A stretch of 64,000 nt of DNA from Amyloporia xantha (GCA_036971615.1 JAYKKR010000011.1:496001-560000), one strand, 5' to 3'; shown: positions 1 to 11,512, numbered from the stretch's first letter. The notes: generated from the sequence alone by a model not told the origin. Made by a program: numbers and translations.

Positions 1-414
1 ATACCTAGCCAACAACGACCTGATGCTAGCCGTCGTGGATTCTACTGAGTGTGAGCGTTCTATTCGCTTGACGAGTAATATGTCGCACTGACCGTGGACA
101 TAATCTGCCTTCTCGTCGCTAACGTAAGTCAATACCGCAGGCGTCACTATCGGTGCCAACGCGGACGCTGCGCAGACAATCGCTCCTCCGGCGGATATCA
201 TGACGCCGATCCTCTTAGCTCTGAGAAAGAGGTCCATCAGTTATTTCACAGACCGTGACGCGAGAACTCACCTGCACAGGGGACACTTCCGTGTTGTCTC
301 CTTCAGACAGAAGGCATGAAACGCATGGGGACAGCCGAATCGCCTCACAGTGTGTTCGCGAGGAGGTCCGTAGAAAAGCTGCCGGCTACAGATATCACAC
401 CGTGTCTCGCCCAT
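1..414 (-). CDS. RING-finger protein, 3' end beyond the window
   Basis: Two exons are visible: 414-272 and 220-1, separated by a 51-nt intron (GTGAGT to CTCAG). The protein begins MGETRCDICSRQL. It has a RING-like zinc-binding pattern in the first 50 residues: CDIC near residue 6, then CPHAFHAFC, then KCPLCR. The Cys-His spacing is that of RING or RING-like domains of E3 ubiquitin ligases and vesicle-tethering proteins such as Pep5/Vps18 types. After the intron a hydrophobic stretch follows (VMISAGGAIVCAASALAPIV, roughly residues 52-72), which may be a membrane segment. The reading frame stays open to base 1, so the C-terminus is missing. The RING assignment is seen directly; ligase activity is inferred. 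Confidence 0.75.
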
Positions 415-1548
415 GGTGAGGAGAATCACAAGAAGTTGCAGCTTGTGAACACGGGGAGTGAGTGTTTATAGCGTCGTTTGCAGATATCTGAAGCGATGGG
501 CGGCGCGAAAGGCGTCGCATGGCTGGCGATGCTTCCTGTACATGTCAATGGGGAATGTTATGGTATCGTACGAGCTGCAGAAGTCTGAGAGATACGCCTC
601 TCTCTGTGATGCAAGTAATCGAGAACGCAGGTTCCAATTAGGGCCAGGGCGTGCATGGCAGCCGAACAGGACCACGGCGCCTCACTTCGAGAGGCCAATC
701 AGGCAAATTCGGCGTGCAATCTGCCATTGCGACCTCATGCATGACGTATGTTGACACTTGGAATAGACGAGTAATCAAATCAGATGTGAGCTCTGCGTTG
801 TGTGTGACGCATTTTGAACTTGCGTGGCATGCGCCGCCTTGAGGTGATGGGATGTTTGTTCTGACAATATTCTTCTGAGACAGACATGTGGTAGACGGGC
901 GTGCTCATGTAGTAGGCGAGTTGGCTCTGCAAGTATTGGAAATGATCAATCAGCTAACTTCATGGAAGCATGAACGAGCGCTGGGAGGGCAAAGTACAGA
1001 GATCAGTTTCTGACGTCGGGCACTAAGGAGCACCCCAAGATACCTCGAGGATGAATATCTGTTACCTCCGTATATGACCTCTAAATGTATCGGGCACACC
1101 AGCGGGATACTGACGGGAACTAGAATACACTAGTGTCAGTGGCCGACGTTGTGTTACGGAATCATGCCCCAAAAACCCTACAACGATGAAGGTTCTGCCT
1201 CATATCAGAGCTCCAGAGGATACATGAATTTTGTCGACCGGGACCCCGTAACTAGCTAGAAGAAATGAGGACATGGGCACCCTCCGGTCCCGAACGCGCC
1301 ACACTACAAGCGAACTAGGCTGTTCCAGTGAACCGACGGACAGCACTGTTCGTTTCGAGACGATGCAGAGTCCGTTGTCGTCGGTGGCCACACCCAGAAA
1401 GGATATCACCTTCGAAAGCTATATTCCCTGAACGGGGTCTCGTACTCTCGGTACCTACATATTCACCAGAGCTCGAGACAATACAATGACAAAGACCCAC
1501 AGGCATCCCACGGCGCGGGTTGTCTGAAACCTTGGTCATCTGAGCGAA
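415..1548. other. No convincing gene
   Basis: About 1.1 kb between the RING gene and SDR copy 1. It holds only short overlapping open frames with no family resemblance and no splice structure I could join. It contains the upstream region of the RING gene and the downstream region of SDR copy 1. Confidence 0.5.
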
Positions 1549-2653
1549 TTACTTCCGATGGATAACCGATCCGGTATCAGCAGCGCCTGCAAGATCAATA
1601 GTCTTCAAGATCCAATTGACGGCGAATGCAGGCGAAACGGGCGCCGAGTCGAAGTTGGGAAAGATCGCGCTGATTTTCTGCGTCATCCTGGCTATTGCTG
1701 CGTCGCGGTCATCGTCAGCTGTAAGTATAGGATAGATGTACGATGTAAGCACACACACTATCCGTGGATTGAAGCAAGAGATACTCACGTTGAACTGGTT
1801 CTATAGCAGTTGCTGTGACGTCGACATATCCAGGGGCCAGTGCGATCACAACAAATCCCTCGCTCTCCAAGAGCGCAGCGTATTTGGTCATCGCCATGTC
1901 GGCAGCAGCCTTCGTCATCCCGTACGCGGCTTGATCCTCTAGCCGTACTTTCCATATCATCTCACGATCACCCGCGCTACTGCTAATCAACACGAGCTTT
2001 TTGGCCGAGCCTTTGCGAAGCAGCGGCAGGAATGCATTGACGGAGTGGACAAACCCGAGGACGTTTACTTTGAACTTGACGACAACAGGGAGCACTATGA
2101 GTTAGACAGAATCCCCCGAAACAACACTATACTCACAGCTTCCATGAAGTCTGTGTCAAGTTCGTCTTCGTCCTTACTGTATGATTTTCACGGGTTAATT
2201 CCTGGCATATCAGTACACTTACGGTCATGAACGTACTAGTCAGTGAGACCCCGGAAAAAGATCTTCATATCGAGGAGTGCAGCATTGTTTATGAGAACGT
2301 CCAGTGTACCTCCAGTCTTCTCGGCCACCTGAGCTGCTGCAGCCTTAGATAGAGTGAGCAAAAGGCTGAAAACCGACATAACTGGTTCGAAATACCTTCA
2401 TGGCACGGGGATCCTTAACATCCGCTTCCAGGACATGCACATTCGTCGCACCAGATTCCGACAGAAAGGCAGCGAGATATGTAGAACCAGCGATGCTGCG
2501 CACGGTCACGAAAACAATGTTGTCTCTAACAGCCGCCTAATCGAATTTGAGATTAATGAGTGTCGTACCATGATCAGGTCTTGGACGTACCAGCTGGCGG
2601 ACTGTCTCAAGACCGATTCCTCGAGATCCTCCGATAACAGCGTAGGAGGGCAT
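1549..2653 (-). CDS. Short-chain dehydrogenase/reductase, copy 1
   Basis: A six-exon SDR of about 275 aa. It starts MPSYAVIGGSRGIGLETV, giving the nucleotide-binding GGSRGIG motif. The NNAA motif is in exon 3, the catalytic serine in ISSSAG, and the YxxxK pair as YGMTK in exon 5. The stop TAA is at 1551-1549. Introns are about 50 nt; the acceptor before FKVNVLG is an AAG preceded by a CTAAC branch site. The same exon structure recurs in the copies at 36014 and 38348, and the start is shared by all three. These are classical single-domain oxidoreductases of the kind that reduce carbonyls; the substrate cannot be read from the sequence. All catalytic residues are present, so the copy looks functional. 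Confidence 0.88.
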
Positions 2654-3060
2654 GTTTAGTTTACACTTCACCCTTGGGGACCACAGAAACAGACTTTATA
2701 CACAACACCGTCTCGTCCAGAAATGGTGTGATCCCCGAACAACGAGTCTGAATCAGCAAGCTTGGGGAAGGCATCGGCGAAGAGAGGACGCGCGTACCGG
2801 CATGCATGCAAATAGCCATACTCTGGCATTCGTGTCCAAATTCGAAGCTTATCATGACACGAGGAATTCAGACAAGAGTGGATCAGCCACGATCATAGAA
2901 TGGTGTAACCATAACGAGCAAGATCTCTCTGCTAGCCGCGGGACCTTGTAATGATGTAGACATAGGAAAATGTAACCACTATGCAATGACCAGACGTGAC
3001 CACAATAAAGATTAAAAATTCCCATATGCACGCGAGGGATGATGAGTCAGACAAGGAAGT
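2654..3060. other. Upstream region of SDR copy 1, part of the segmental duplication
   Basis: No gene of its own. The first 200 bases match, with many differences, the sequences upstream of SDR copies 2 and 3 (37140-37330 and 39460-39640). Shared stretches include CACAACACCGTCTCGTC and AATCAGCAAGC. The duplication therefore extends beyond the coding region. Confidence 0.6.
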
Positions 3061-3069
3061 CCACATAAC

Positions 3070-3530
3070 GTAGGACCTCTTGATGCAGCTCTTTTCCATT
3101 GGCCCCAGATTTGCCCTCGGCCTTGACGAAAGCTCGATATCATTGTTCGCAGCGCTCAACGATCCGCTAGCCCTCGTCCGGATAGTCCGCCCACTGCATG
3201 ACTAAATAAATTTTGACGCTCTCTCTGCCCCATCTGGCAGTCGTAGAGTATGCTGCCATCATTGATCCGAGTTGGTACAGAAGCAAGAGGAAGGATCGCA
3301 TTCATAGTACTCGCAATCGGGGCACACATGAATGTGCCGCAGTGCATGATTAGAAAGCAGTGGCCGAAGTGAGCGGAGCATTATAAAAATTACGCAACGT
3401 GGGAAGTGGTGCATTCACTCACTTGCGCATAATGCTCAAAGACATTGCACTGCCATGCCCGTCGCCGCTCATGGCGCTAACATCTTGGGCGTTAAATACA
3501 GGAGGCGGCACGGCGAGGTGACTCGAGACA
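3070..3530 (-). pseudogene. Internally deleted ERG27 (3-ketosteroid reductase) copy
   Basis: This stretch aligns with the intact ERG27 at 39890-41415. Bases 3070-3360 match the 3' exon and 3395-3530 match the exon encoding the FGHYAL region. The roughly 400 bp in between, which in the intact gene carries the catalytic LWMSS and YQASK motifs, is absent. Similarity fades just past a MITE at 3532-3640, and the 5' exons are missing. It keeps the same order relative to SDR copy 1 as the intact ERG27 has to SDR copy 3, so it is the decayed half of a duplicated SDR-ERG27 segment. No functional product is possible. Confidence 0.8.
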
Positions 3531-3531
3531 T

Positions 3532-3640
3532 TAGAGTGTATTTGCAGAGACCTAGGTCTCGCTTATCAGCCAATCAGATCACGAAAACGTAAGAAAATTT
3601 CCTTTTTGGCCGTGACCTAGGTCTCTGCAAATACACTCTA
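3532..3640. mobile_element. MITE with 27-bp perfect inverted repeat
   Basis: Bases 3532-3558 and 3614-3640 are exact reverse complements (TAGAGTGTATTTGCAG at the outer end). They enclose about 55 bp of AT-rich sequence. If the outer TA pairs are target duplications, the element is 3534-3638, as in Tc1/mariner-derived (Stowaway-like) MITEs. The corresponding place in the intact ERG27 (near 40806) reads GAGACATTGCCG without the element, giving an empty-site comparison. Confidence 0.8.
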
Positions 3641-3740
3641 TTGCCGAAAGAGTTTGCACTGCGATCTGATGTAGAGTCATTCAGCCAGTGGTGGGCGGTC
3701 ATGCGTCAAGGTCACAGGTCGCAGTCACTGACCCTGCGAC

Positions 3741-3743
3741 TGT
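3741..3743. repeat. Left target-site duplication TGT
   Basis: Three bases directly outside the left CACTG end; identical in direct orientation to 34697-34699. Bases further out differ (GCGAC to the left, CGCCG to the right). Confidence 0.75.
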
Positions 3744-4570
3744 CACTGGGTGGAGACTCCTATACTGTATCGACAAATATGGAAAAGAGATAGAAAAGAA
3801 AGTTTAAATCTTGACAGTATCTTTTGCACCTGAGTATGCAAAAGTTATTCTAAACAATAAGCCTATATTTGATACTGACAACTGTGGAAAATATTCTAAT
3901 CTGATTTATAACATCTATTGCATATTCTTTCCAAAATATTTCCAATACTGTTCCAATAATCAAAGACTGACTATTATTGAAAGATGAAGACAGTATTTAA
4001 AATCATTTGCCATACATTATTGGAAATATATTGTGAAACTATTGTGACATGTGTTTCCAATACTTCTCCTATACTCAAAAGCAGAATTATGGAAAGAAAA
4101 TGTGACAAGCAGGACCACTAGTTTCACAAATATTTTTCTATTATAAAACAGATTCAAATATGAAGAGGAAAGTATTTTGGAAAATGGATATATCATAGGC
4201 ATTGCATGAGGTTCCAATGGTTTCTGGTTAAAATTAAGAAAATACAGTCTCAATAGATCAGCACCAGAATATGATTAAGATATTGGGCAAATATTGTAGT
4301 GTCTCTAATATCTTTGCAATACTTTCACAATACTTTTCATATATCAGCTTCACAATATGATCAAGATATTGTGAAAATATTGTAGTGTTTCCAATTATAT
4401 TCACAATACTTTCACAATACTTTTCCAATCCCGCATGGCACAAAATGACAAAGGTTAGTTAAAGTCTATCAGCTTCTATGCATAATGTGAGACATTGTGC
4501 TGACCTGTCATATCTATGTACAAGTCTGTCACTTCTTTGTCATATCTCTGTACAAGTCTGTCACTTCTTT
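3744..4570 (+). repeat. Left terminal inverted repeat, 827 bp
   Basis: Pairs with 33870-34696 in inverted orientation, with no mismatch found at any place I compared. It is strikingly AT-rich relative to the rest of the window. It contains many short subterminal motifs in both orientations, such as TTCCAATA/TATTGGAA and CACAATACTTT. Such repeats are the known transposase-binding sites of CACTA elements. Identity ends inside a 32-bp tandem repeat at about 4570. Confidence 0.88.
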
Positions 4571-4613
4571 GTCATATCTCTGTACAAGTCTGTCACTTCT
4601 TTGTACATGTCTG
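4518..4613. repeat. 32-bp tandem repeat at the inner edge of the left inverted repeat
   Basis: Three units of a 32-bp repeat (TGTACAAGTCTGTCACTTCT followed by TTGTCATATCTC). The right arm has about two units before it diverges. The array straddles the point where the two arms stop matching. Confidence 0.8.
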
Positions 4614-4801
4614 TGCTGGAAATGGCCTGCATTTCAACTCTAACCACTAACATTACTAGTACATGCACACCATATACAACACTAAGACTGAGCTTCGGGC
4701 ATAGGCGGTGTTGTGCCATTCTGAACATGAGTGAACCTGAGCGCAATGCTGGGCGAAACACCATAATGTGAGCCATGAAACAATCTAGATGCACAGCACA
4801 C

Positions 4802-7800
4802 TCACCGCATCACAGCATCTGTATGCGTGAAGTCTATCATAGGTTGCATATCAAGTGCAGCTACAACTTCGGGTCTCTCTTGTCGCATTCGCGCGAGCCA
4901 CTGTGCATCATAACAATTTGCTGGAAGGCCCGGTACCGGATCCCCGTGACGTTCAGGTCTATCTGAACCATATCTGCGAAATCGGGGAAACGCCCCACGT
5001 TTAGGCTTGCCATTAGAATGGAATCTGCCTGACAAATGCATCCAGTCCATGACTCGCAGCCAGTATTCGAACTCAACTGATCGCCAGGCAAGTCTTGTTA
5101 CGATATACCTGACTTGACCATGCGAATGGTCTGATTCATCTCCGCTCATTGCCGTATACGGAATGGCACGCCAGACTTGTCGATATTGTAACAGATCGGG
5201 ATGGCACCTAGTAGTCCTTGCACGGCGTTCCCACAGCTACAGCGGCGCGCAGTCAGTGCGGAGATATCGAAGCAATGGCCGGTGGAACAGAAAGATGCTC
5301 ACATTTCGCCGCCGGTGTTCACGATTTTCGTTCATTTGTCGATCTAGCTCAGCCTGCGTCGGCTCTTCATCACCACGGAGTTGCTTCTGATATTGAGTGC
5401 GGAGTGTACCAAGGTGGACGAGGAATAACTTGCGTATTTTTCTCTTGTCTGTGCTCTCTGCCCATCCCAATTCGACGAAGTCATCTGCAAAAATATTAGA
5501 AGCTTGTTTATTCCAATTTGAGCTGGCGGCTCCGGTCAGGTGCACGCGGAAATCAGACTTCGATGGACCAATGTGAGTCTGGTCTTCAAAGGCCCGAACC
5601 TCAACGTCTGAAGCTACGCAAATAGGGCTATCCACGAATTCGCGTTGCATGAGGGTGCATGCATGCATGCGGACTTTCGCCTATATGCCGGTCTGAGATC
5701 GTCCATAACAAATGTATATGAGGTCATACCTGTAGCTGTAAAGTAGTAAAATCCCTATGCCGTATCTCACATCGAACGCGGATTTGCCCATCAAGACCAT
5801 AGTTGGGAATCGGATGGGACGGCTGTGAAGACGGTCCAGATGGCCCTGCGAGGTTTGGCGGCGTAGACGTCTTGTGTATCATGTCCATCACCATACAGAG
5901 CATCGCATTGATGTCTTTCCTTGTAGCTGGACGATCCTAGCATAATAGATATCAATCAGTGAATATCAGGCTACGCCTGCCGCAAACGTACCCCCGGAGC
6001 TCCGGTCCAATTTGCAATCATGTCATCCTAATAGAAACATTACCGAAAAACACGATGAAAGATCGGATTCCTTACCAATTCTTGTTCTCCATCAATGAGA
6101 TCGGTATTCGCATCGCCTCGTTTCCCGATTTGTGCTGGGCTTTGTGGAGTGGTTCCAAGGCTGACCCTGGAATTCGGTTTCAGTATCATGTCGGCTGCCA
6201 TTGATCCAGCCCTGTCCTCGTCTTCATCATCAGCATCATTGAAATCCATTTCGTCATTAGGCATACTGGCAGTATTGCCCTGGACTTGCTTTTCCGCTTG
6301 TTTCCTGAGTCCAGATGTCAACTCCTTCTTGGTACACTTGCTACGAATATCCCACCGCCGAATAGGGACTTGCTTCCATACATGGCTTGGAGTGGACTCA
6401 GAGTCATCAGCATGCAGAGAAATCTCGGCGTCGTCGAGATTCACAAAAGCCATCTCGATGTCCATATCGTCGAGTCGTAATCCGGCCCATGGTGGTGATT
6501 TCGAGGAGTTCAGCATGTCCGAGACCACATCGCCGTAGAGACATCCAGGCCATTTGGAAATGGCGGGCTCTGATAGAGTGGATATTACGTGCTGACCCTT
6601 GACGCGATTCACGCCGCTCAGCCAGAGACTGCTCGATCTCGGCACAGATGGTTCTCGAACACATGGAGAACTGTCGGACACTAAAGTGTGTGGCGAGCGT
6701 GATTCAGGCGAGTCGAGAACCATGTCATTGAGTGAAACACCAGCCCATGTAGTCACGGGGGAAAGGCGCTGGAGCGAGTCGATCTCGCATATTGGCGATT
6801 CGAATACCGACTCAACCGGCTCAGACTGGTCAATATCCATCTGATCGAGTGAAACTCCAGTCCATTTGTTGGGAACTGAAGATGAAGCACGATCATAGAT
6901 ACCCGTGTTTCCAACCAAGGGCCCTGTTCCTAACGCATCGCGGGCAGGCAAGTCCGACCAATTGTCATTCAAGCGTCCTGCACATGCAGGCGATTGCATG
7001 CCATCCATCGGGGATTGGACAGAGTGTGGCAGTGGAAGCGGGAACGACGACGGAAGTGGAGGCAGAAGCGGGCCATACTCACTGGCATTCATACGCTCGA
7101 TCGGAAGGCCCGTCCATACAGGCGGTTGCACCTCGTGCGTCGGGGACCGGATAGAACGCAATGTTGGAAGTGGGGGCGACGACGGAAGTGGGAACGACGA
7201 TGGGAGCGGGAATGACGATGGAAGCGGGAGAAGAGATGGAAGCGGGCCAGACTCGCTGAGGTTCATGCACTCGAGCGACAGGCCCATCCATACAGGCGGC
7301 TGCGCAACGCCCGTCGGTAATTTGATAGAGTGCGGTGTTGGAAGCGGAGTCGACGACGGAATTGGAGGCAGAAATGGAAGCGGGCCAGACTCATCGACGT
7401 TCATATGCTCGACCGGAAGGCCCATCCATACAGGCGGTTTCGCCTCGTCTGTCGAGGATTGAATAGAGTGCGATGATGGAAGTGGGGGTGACGACGGAAG
7501 CGGGCCAGACTCATCAACATTCATACATTCAATTGGCAGGCCAGTCCATTGAGGCATTTGCGCGATGTCCGTCAGGGATTGGGGAGGGTGCAATGATGGA
7601 AGTGGGGGTAGAAACGGAAGCGGGCCAGATTCGTCGACATTCATACACTCAACTGGCAGGCCCGTCCATTCAGGCGGTTGCGCAACCTCCGTTAGAATTT
7701 GGGGAGAGCGTGACGATGGAAGCGGGGACGATGGCGGAAGCGAAGGTGGAGGCAGAGGCGGCCCAGGCTCGTCGACGTTCATACACTCGATTGGTAGGCC

Positions 7801-10075
7801 CGTCCATACATGCGATCGCACAGCGCCCGTCGGTGATTGAATAGAGGGCGATATTGGAAGCGGAGACAACAACGGAATTGGAGGCAGAGATGGAAGCGGG
7901 CCAGACTCGTCGATATTCATGCATTCGATTGGCAGGCCCATCCATACGGGCTGTTGCGCAGCGTCCGTCAATGATGGGAACGAGGGCGACGACGGTAGCG
8001 GGGGCGGCGACGGGAGCGGGGGCGGCGACGGGAGCGGGAGCGGGAGCGGCGACGGGAGCGGAAGCGATAAGGGAAGCGGGCCAGACTCGTCGAGGTCCAT
8101 GCACTCAAGTGGGAGGCCCGTCCATAGAGGCGCTTGCACAGCGTCCGTTGGGGATTGTATTGTGGGGAACGAAAACTCCACCTGCTCGGACATATGATAC
8201 ATATCCTTGACTGTACTCGCGGGCAAATCTGCATCGGCAAGAGAGTCACCAATCTTAGTCGCAGGCCGCAGGAACCCGGTGGGACCCTGGAAAGATGAAG
8301 ATGGCGGCTCCTCATTGGCCATCTTCTTGCTGAAGATATCAGCCCCCCCTGTTGTTTGTTGTACCAGCTTCTCACAGCCAACATCGTGATCGATGAATAC
8401 GATCCCTTTCGACGTTCCCTCAGTCATTGACGAGTTGATCGCTAGCAATGTTGATGAGGTCCGCCCAGCTTCGATATCAGAGTAACTAGATGTCACATCT
8501 AGAGAAAACGGCCGTATTAATGATGGAAACCTCGAAACACGCAGGTGACTAACTTACCAATATCATTCGAGCCTAAATTGCAAACGAGTGGCACTCCAGC
8601 CACAATCTCAGTCTCTCGCATGCTATCATCTGAGCATGCAGAGGTCTTGCGCACGCACCCGTCTCCTGATCGCAAGTCTCTCGATCGTGCGCAAGTTGGA
8701 GCCGAAGCGTCTTCGACCGGCTTATTTGAGTTTTGCGCTTTAGAAGCTTCTTCCAACTCTTGTTGCCTTGAGACTTCATGAATATGGTTATCACTCTCGG
8801 CAACTGTACACGATCAGTAGCAGAACGAATGAAAACGGCTGCAACATACCGTGAACAATCGATGGAACCTGGCACATGTTGACCAAAGTGCCGTAGACAT
8901 CTTCCTGTCGGTCGGTATCCTCATCTTCACTTGAATCGCCTTCATCTCCGTCTGTGAGCATACTCGGAGTCCACATGACGATTTCAAGCGGGGATGGGAC
9001 AACGACCACGGAACAGTTCGGTAGATCGACCGACTCCCGTGGATCCTCGGAGATGGCCTGCGACGCAGGAAACTTGGGGCGATCACCGTGCATTGTCATC
9101 ACTGTGCTATACACATCCTCGTCTTCACTGTCATCCTCCTCATTACCGCTGTCGTCGATGAGCATATCCTCTGTCCAATGTACCATGCGAAGTAAATCTG
9201 TGATCCGTGAACGTCAGCGGCTGGTAGAGGTCCTCATGCATGCAAATCACCTGTATCTGCACCAGCACTGGTAGCGGTTTTGGATGCGATCTTGGATAAC
9301 TCATCTACTAATAGATTCAGAATTGCAAATCGCAGAGTACCAGTGCACATACCATACGTCTGGCTCTTGCTCTGCATGATTCCCGTACGCAAGGGGGATC
9401 TTAATCGCTCGTCTCCTGGATTACCAATGTCGACGTTGGAGCGTGACAATTCATCTTGAAGAAAGGTATGAGAGTCGCTTAGATCCGTCTGATGAGTGTC
9501 AGGATGCATCATGGGGGTCGTCAGGACGCATGGCCTCTGGATAGCTATGCTAACATTCTTCTCAGGTCGACGATCATTCGGGGGATCTGTGTATGAGGTT
9601 AGTCTATATTGAATATGATCGGTTCAACAATCACCATTACGAGCTTCAGCTCGAGAGCAAGAGGCGCGAGGTTCATTCAGGTCTGGGCCTCCAGAAAGAG
9701 GTATCTTGTTGTCTGTCGTGGCGTCTGTTCCTCCTGCGGTTCCCCGGTTGACATCAGCTTATACGCTTGTACTGCATAAGGGATATACGTACCTACGGCG
9801 GCCACTGTTTCGACCGCTGCAGCTGGGGTTGCTTGAGAAGGTCCCGCAGCAACTGGCTGAGGTAGTATAACGCCCGCCGGCTGAGGCATCACAATCCCTG
9901 TGAACGAGTCGGTGCGTGCGCATTTGTCTGGTTCCGGAGTAAGAGAGGGTGATCGTTTCCTCTTCGAAGAAGCTAATAACTCATGCTCCATTTCAACGTC
10001 GTCAGAGTCTGCTGAGATAGATGAGGGTGCCGCTGGTTTAGACCATCCTTGGACAAAGGCGGTAAGAAACGACAT
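4802..10075 (-). CDS. 1581-aa chimeric cargo protein: W-T-G-L-P repeat region plus conserved C-terminal module
   Basis: Eleven exons in frame: 10075-9793, 9733-9635, 9586-9353, 9307-9251, 9197-8850, 8803-8558, 8498-6076, 6027-5992, 5936-5730, 5680-5303, 5236-4802 (4746 nt). The start MSFLTAFVQGWSKP is the first strong ATG; an upstream in-frame ATG exists at 10189. Residues 1-420 are low-complexity, acidic, with a basic patch SSKRKRSPS (possible nuclear signal). Exon 7 holds eight close repeats of the type WTGLPIECMNVDESGPLP joined by Pro-Ser-Leu linkers, then degenerate ones (WTGVSLDQMDID, WAGLRLDDMDIE). The last 340 residues (AKVRMHACTLMQ; LTGAASSNWNKQ; MSGDESDHSHGQVRY; PGLPANCYDAQWL) match, from memory, a multicopy Agaricomycete family of unknown function. 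The fusion to the repeat region looks unusual. No biochemical role can be assigned. Confidence 0.8.
6830..8130 (-). repeat. Coding minisatellite of the WTGLP repeat
   Basis: Tandem units of roughly 110-170 bp inside exon 7 of the chimeric gene. Each encodes W-(T/M)-G-L-(P/S)-(I/V/L)-E-C-M-N-(V/I/L)-(D/S)-E-S-G-P-L-P followed by a variable Pro/Ser/Leu-rich spacer, then (Q/T)SPT-like residues. The W-motif core is well conserved while the linkers vary in length, so selection appears to act on the core. Confidence 0.85.
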
Positions 10076-10365
10076 AGAGTATGGGAACAGAGAGCATAGC
10101 AATAGACTGGACGAGTTCCACGATGATATGAGAAACTTAGCATCTCCGATTCGGTCTAGACTTTCAACGAACAATGGGAATTCGGACATGGATACATCAA
10201 TAGTTCGGGTAATAAGTATGGACAGGACGAGTGCAGGAAGGAGGTCACGTGAGGGTACGCGACGCTGTGGCGTCGCCGCTGCTAACCAGTATCAACGGTC
10301 TACTAGTACGCAACCAAAGCGTTGCGTATATCACTAAATCCTTTCTACTTCCGAGATTCATAGCT

Positions 10366-11186
10366 TCAGTCGGTACCCTGGGGACTATTCTCATGCTCTC
10401 TGTCGTCGACATCGTCACCTCGCGCGTCACTGTCATCGTAGTCTCGGAAATCCCAGTGCGGTAGATCTTCCTCTCTGACCGTCTTCTGCAATAATACAAT
10501 TCTGCTATTGTCCTTGATGTATGAAGATGCGTGGTTAACTTGCGAAATTCTCGAGAGTATAGCGTATTCACCATCACCTTCTCGTAAAACCAAATCTCTA
10601 AGGCGTCGCCCAAGATGTGTTGATCGATCTCCATCAAACCTAGCAAGAAGAAACAGATACAAGACGCCATAGGTTAGAAATAGATATATATATATTTGAC
10701 TGGCTGAAAAGAACTAACAAGTTAAACCGTATAACAGGCTGTCCGCCGTGACATCGGGGTTAAACCGCCTGATGATCATCTATGTTCTGGTCATTTTGTG
10801 CTGTCAATGGAGTTAAAATAGGTTTGATAACACACCAACATGTCTTCCGGAGCACCTGTATGCTCCTCTTTAGCACCTCTGTACTCGACAGACCATCTGT
10901 TGTCCAACCACATCCTCGGCCCCTCGTCTTCGCCTATCATGGGACGCTGAAGCATAGAGATGTGAATATAGATATGTTTAAGTGAAACGGAAAGGTTTAC
11001 CAAGATGACAAGGACAGAGTCTGAATCAATATCAAGGTAAGTCATTGCTCTGTTCGACCATTCGATTTGCTCTGGTTTGGGAGCTTTGAGAATTTGCAGC
11101 AGGGTGTGCCCAAATATCTGCGCCATGTGCGCCATCGTGGGTGAAAGGCAGAAGTGCAGCTGAGGGCTCGGAATGACCTTCATCAT
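10366..11186 (-). CDS. Hypothetical cargo protein, exon joins provisional
   Basis: Three coding stretches are convincing. The first is 11186 to about 11022 (MAHMAQIFGHTLLQILKAP, then RAMTYLDIDSDSVLVIL). The second is near 10950-10830 (MIGEDEGPRMWLDNRW). The last part reads RFDGDRSTHLGRRLRDLV, then after a 47-nt intron KTVREEDLPHWDFRDYDDSD, and ends in an acidic tail (stop at 10366). The link between the second and third parts (10730-10830) could not be fixed. I recognise no family. It lies head to tail upstream of the chimeric gene, inside the transposon. Confidence 0.5.
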
Positions 11187-11512
11187 TTAGCGGATTCCGT
11201 GCCGTGAGCACTGCCATTGCTTCTAAGCCGGTTTCCAAGCCGTCCGCGTGTGCACTATATTCCGCAGAACAATGTGAACCGTGCCATCTATGGATTGTGC
11301 CGGTCGCTTTGTTTATAACAATGGAGGCCTTGATGCTCTTGGCCGTCCGGACGAGTCGGAGAACCGTGAAGTTCAGATATTAGGCGAGCACGGATCACGA
11401 CCGAGGTAGCACGTCGTCGTTCGGAAACTGCGTAGCATGTTATTGTAAGAGGTTGTTCACGTGCCTTTTGTTAAAGGCATACATGACGAGGTACAAGCGA
11501 GATACACAGTGT

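Noticed and set aside
458..842. Overlapping frames on both strands near 0.5-0.8 kb
   Set aside because: No splice partners, no family resemblance and they overlap each other.
4017..4443. Small proteins of 78 and 61 aa in the inverted repeats (also at 33997-34423)
   Set aside because: They lie in AT-rich terminal repeat sequence full of binding-site-like motifs, have no start context or family resemblance, and are duplicated only because the arms are identical.
6792..8210. Several long plus-strand frames rich in Gly-Ser-Asp across the WTGLP array
   Set aside because: They are antisense shadows of the proline-rich repeats; the minus-strand frame splices cleanly to conserved exons on both sides.
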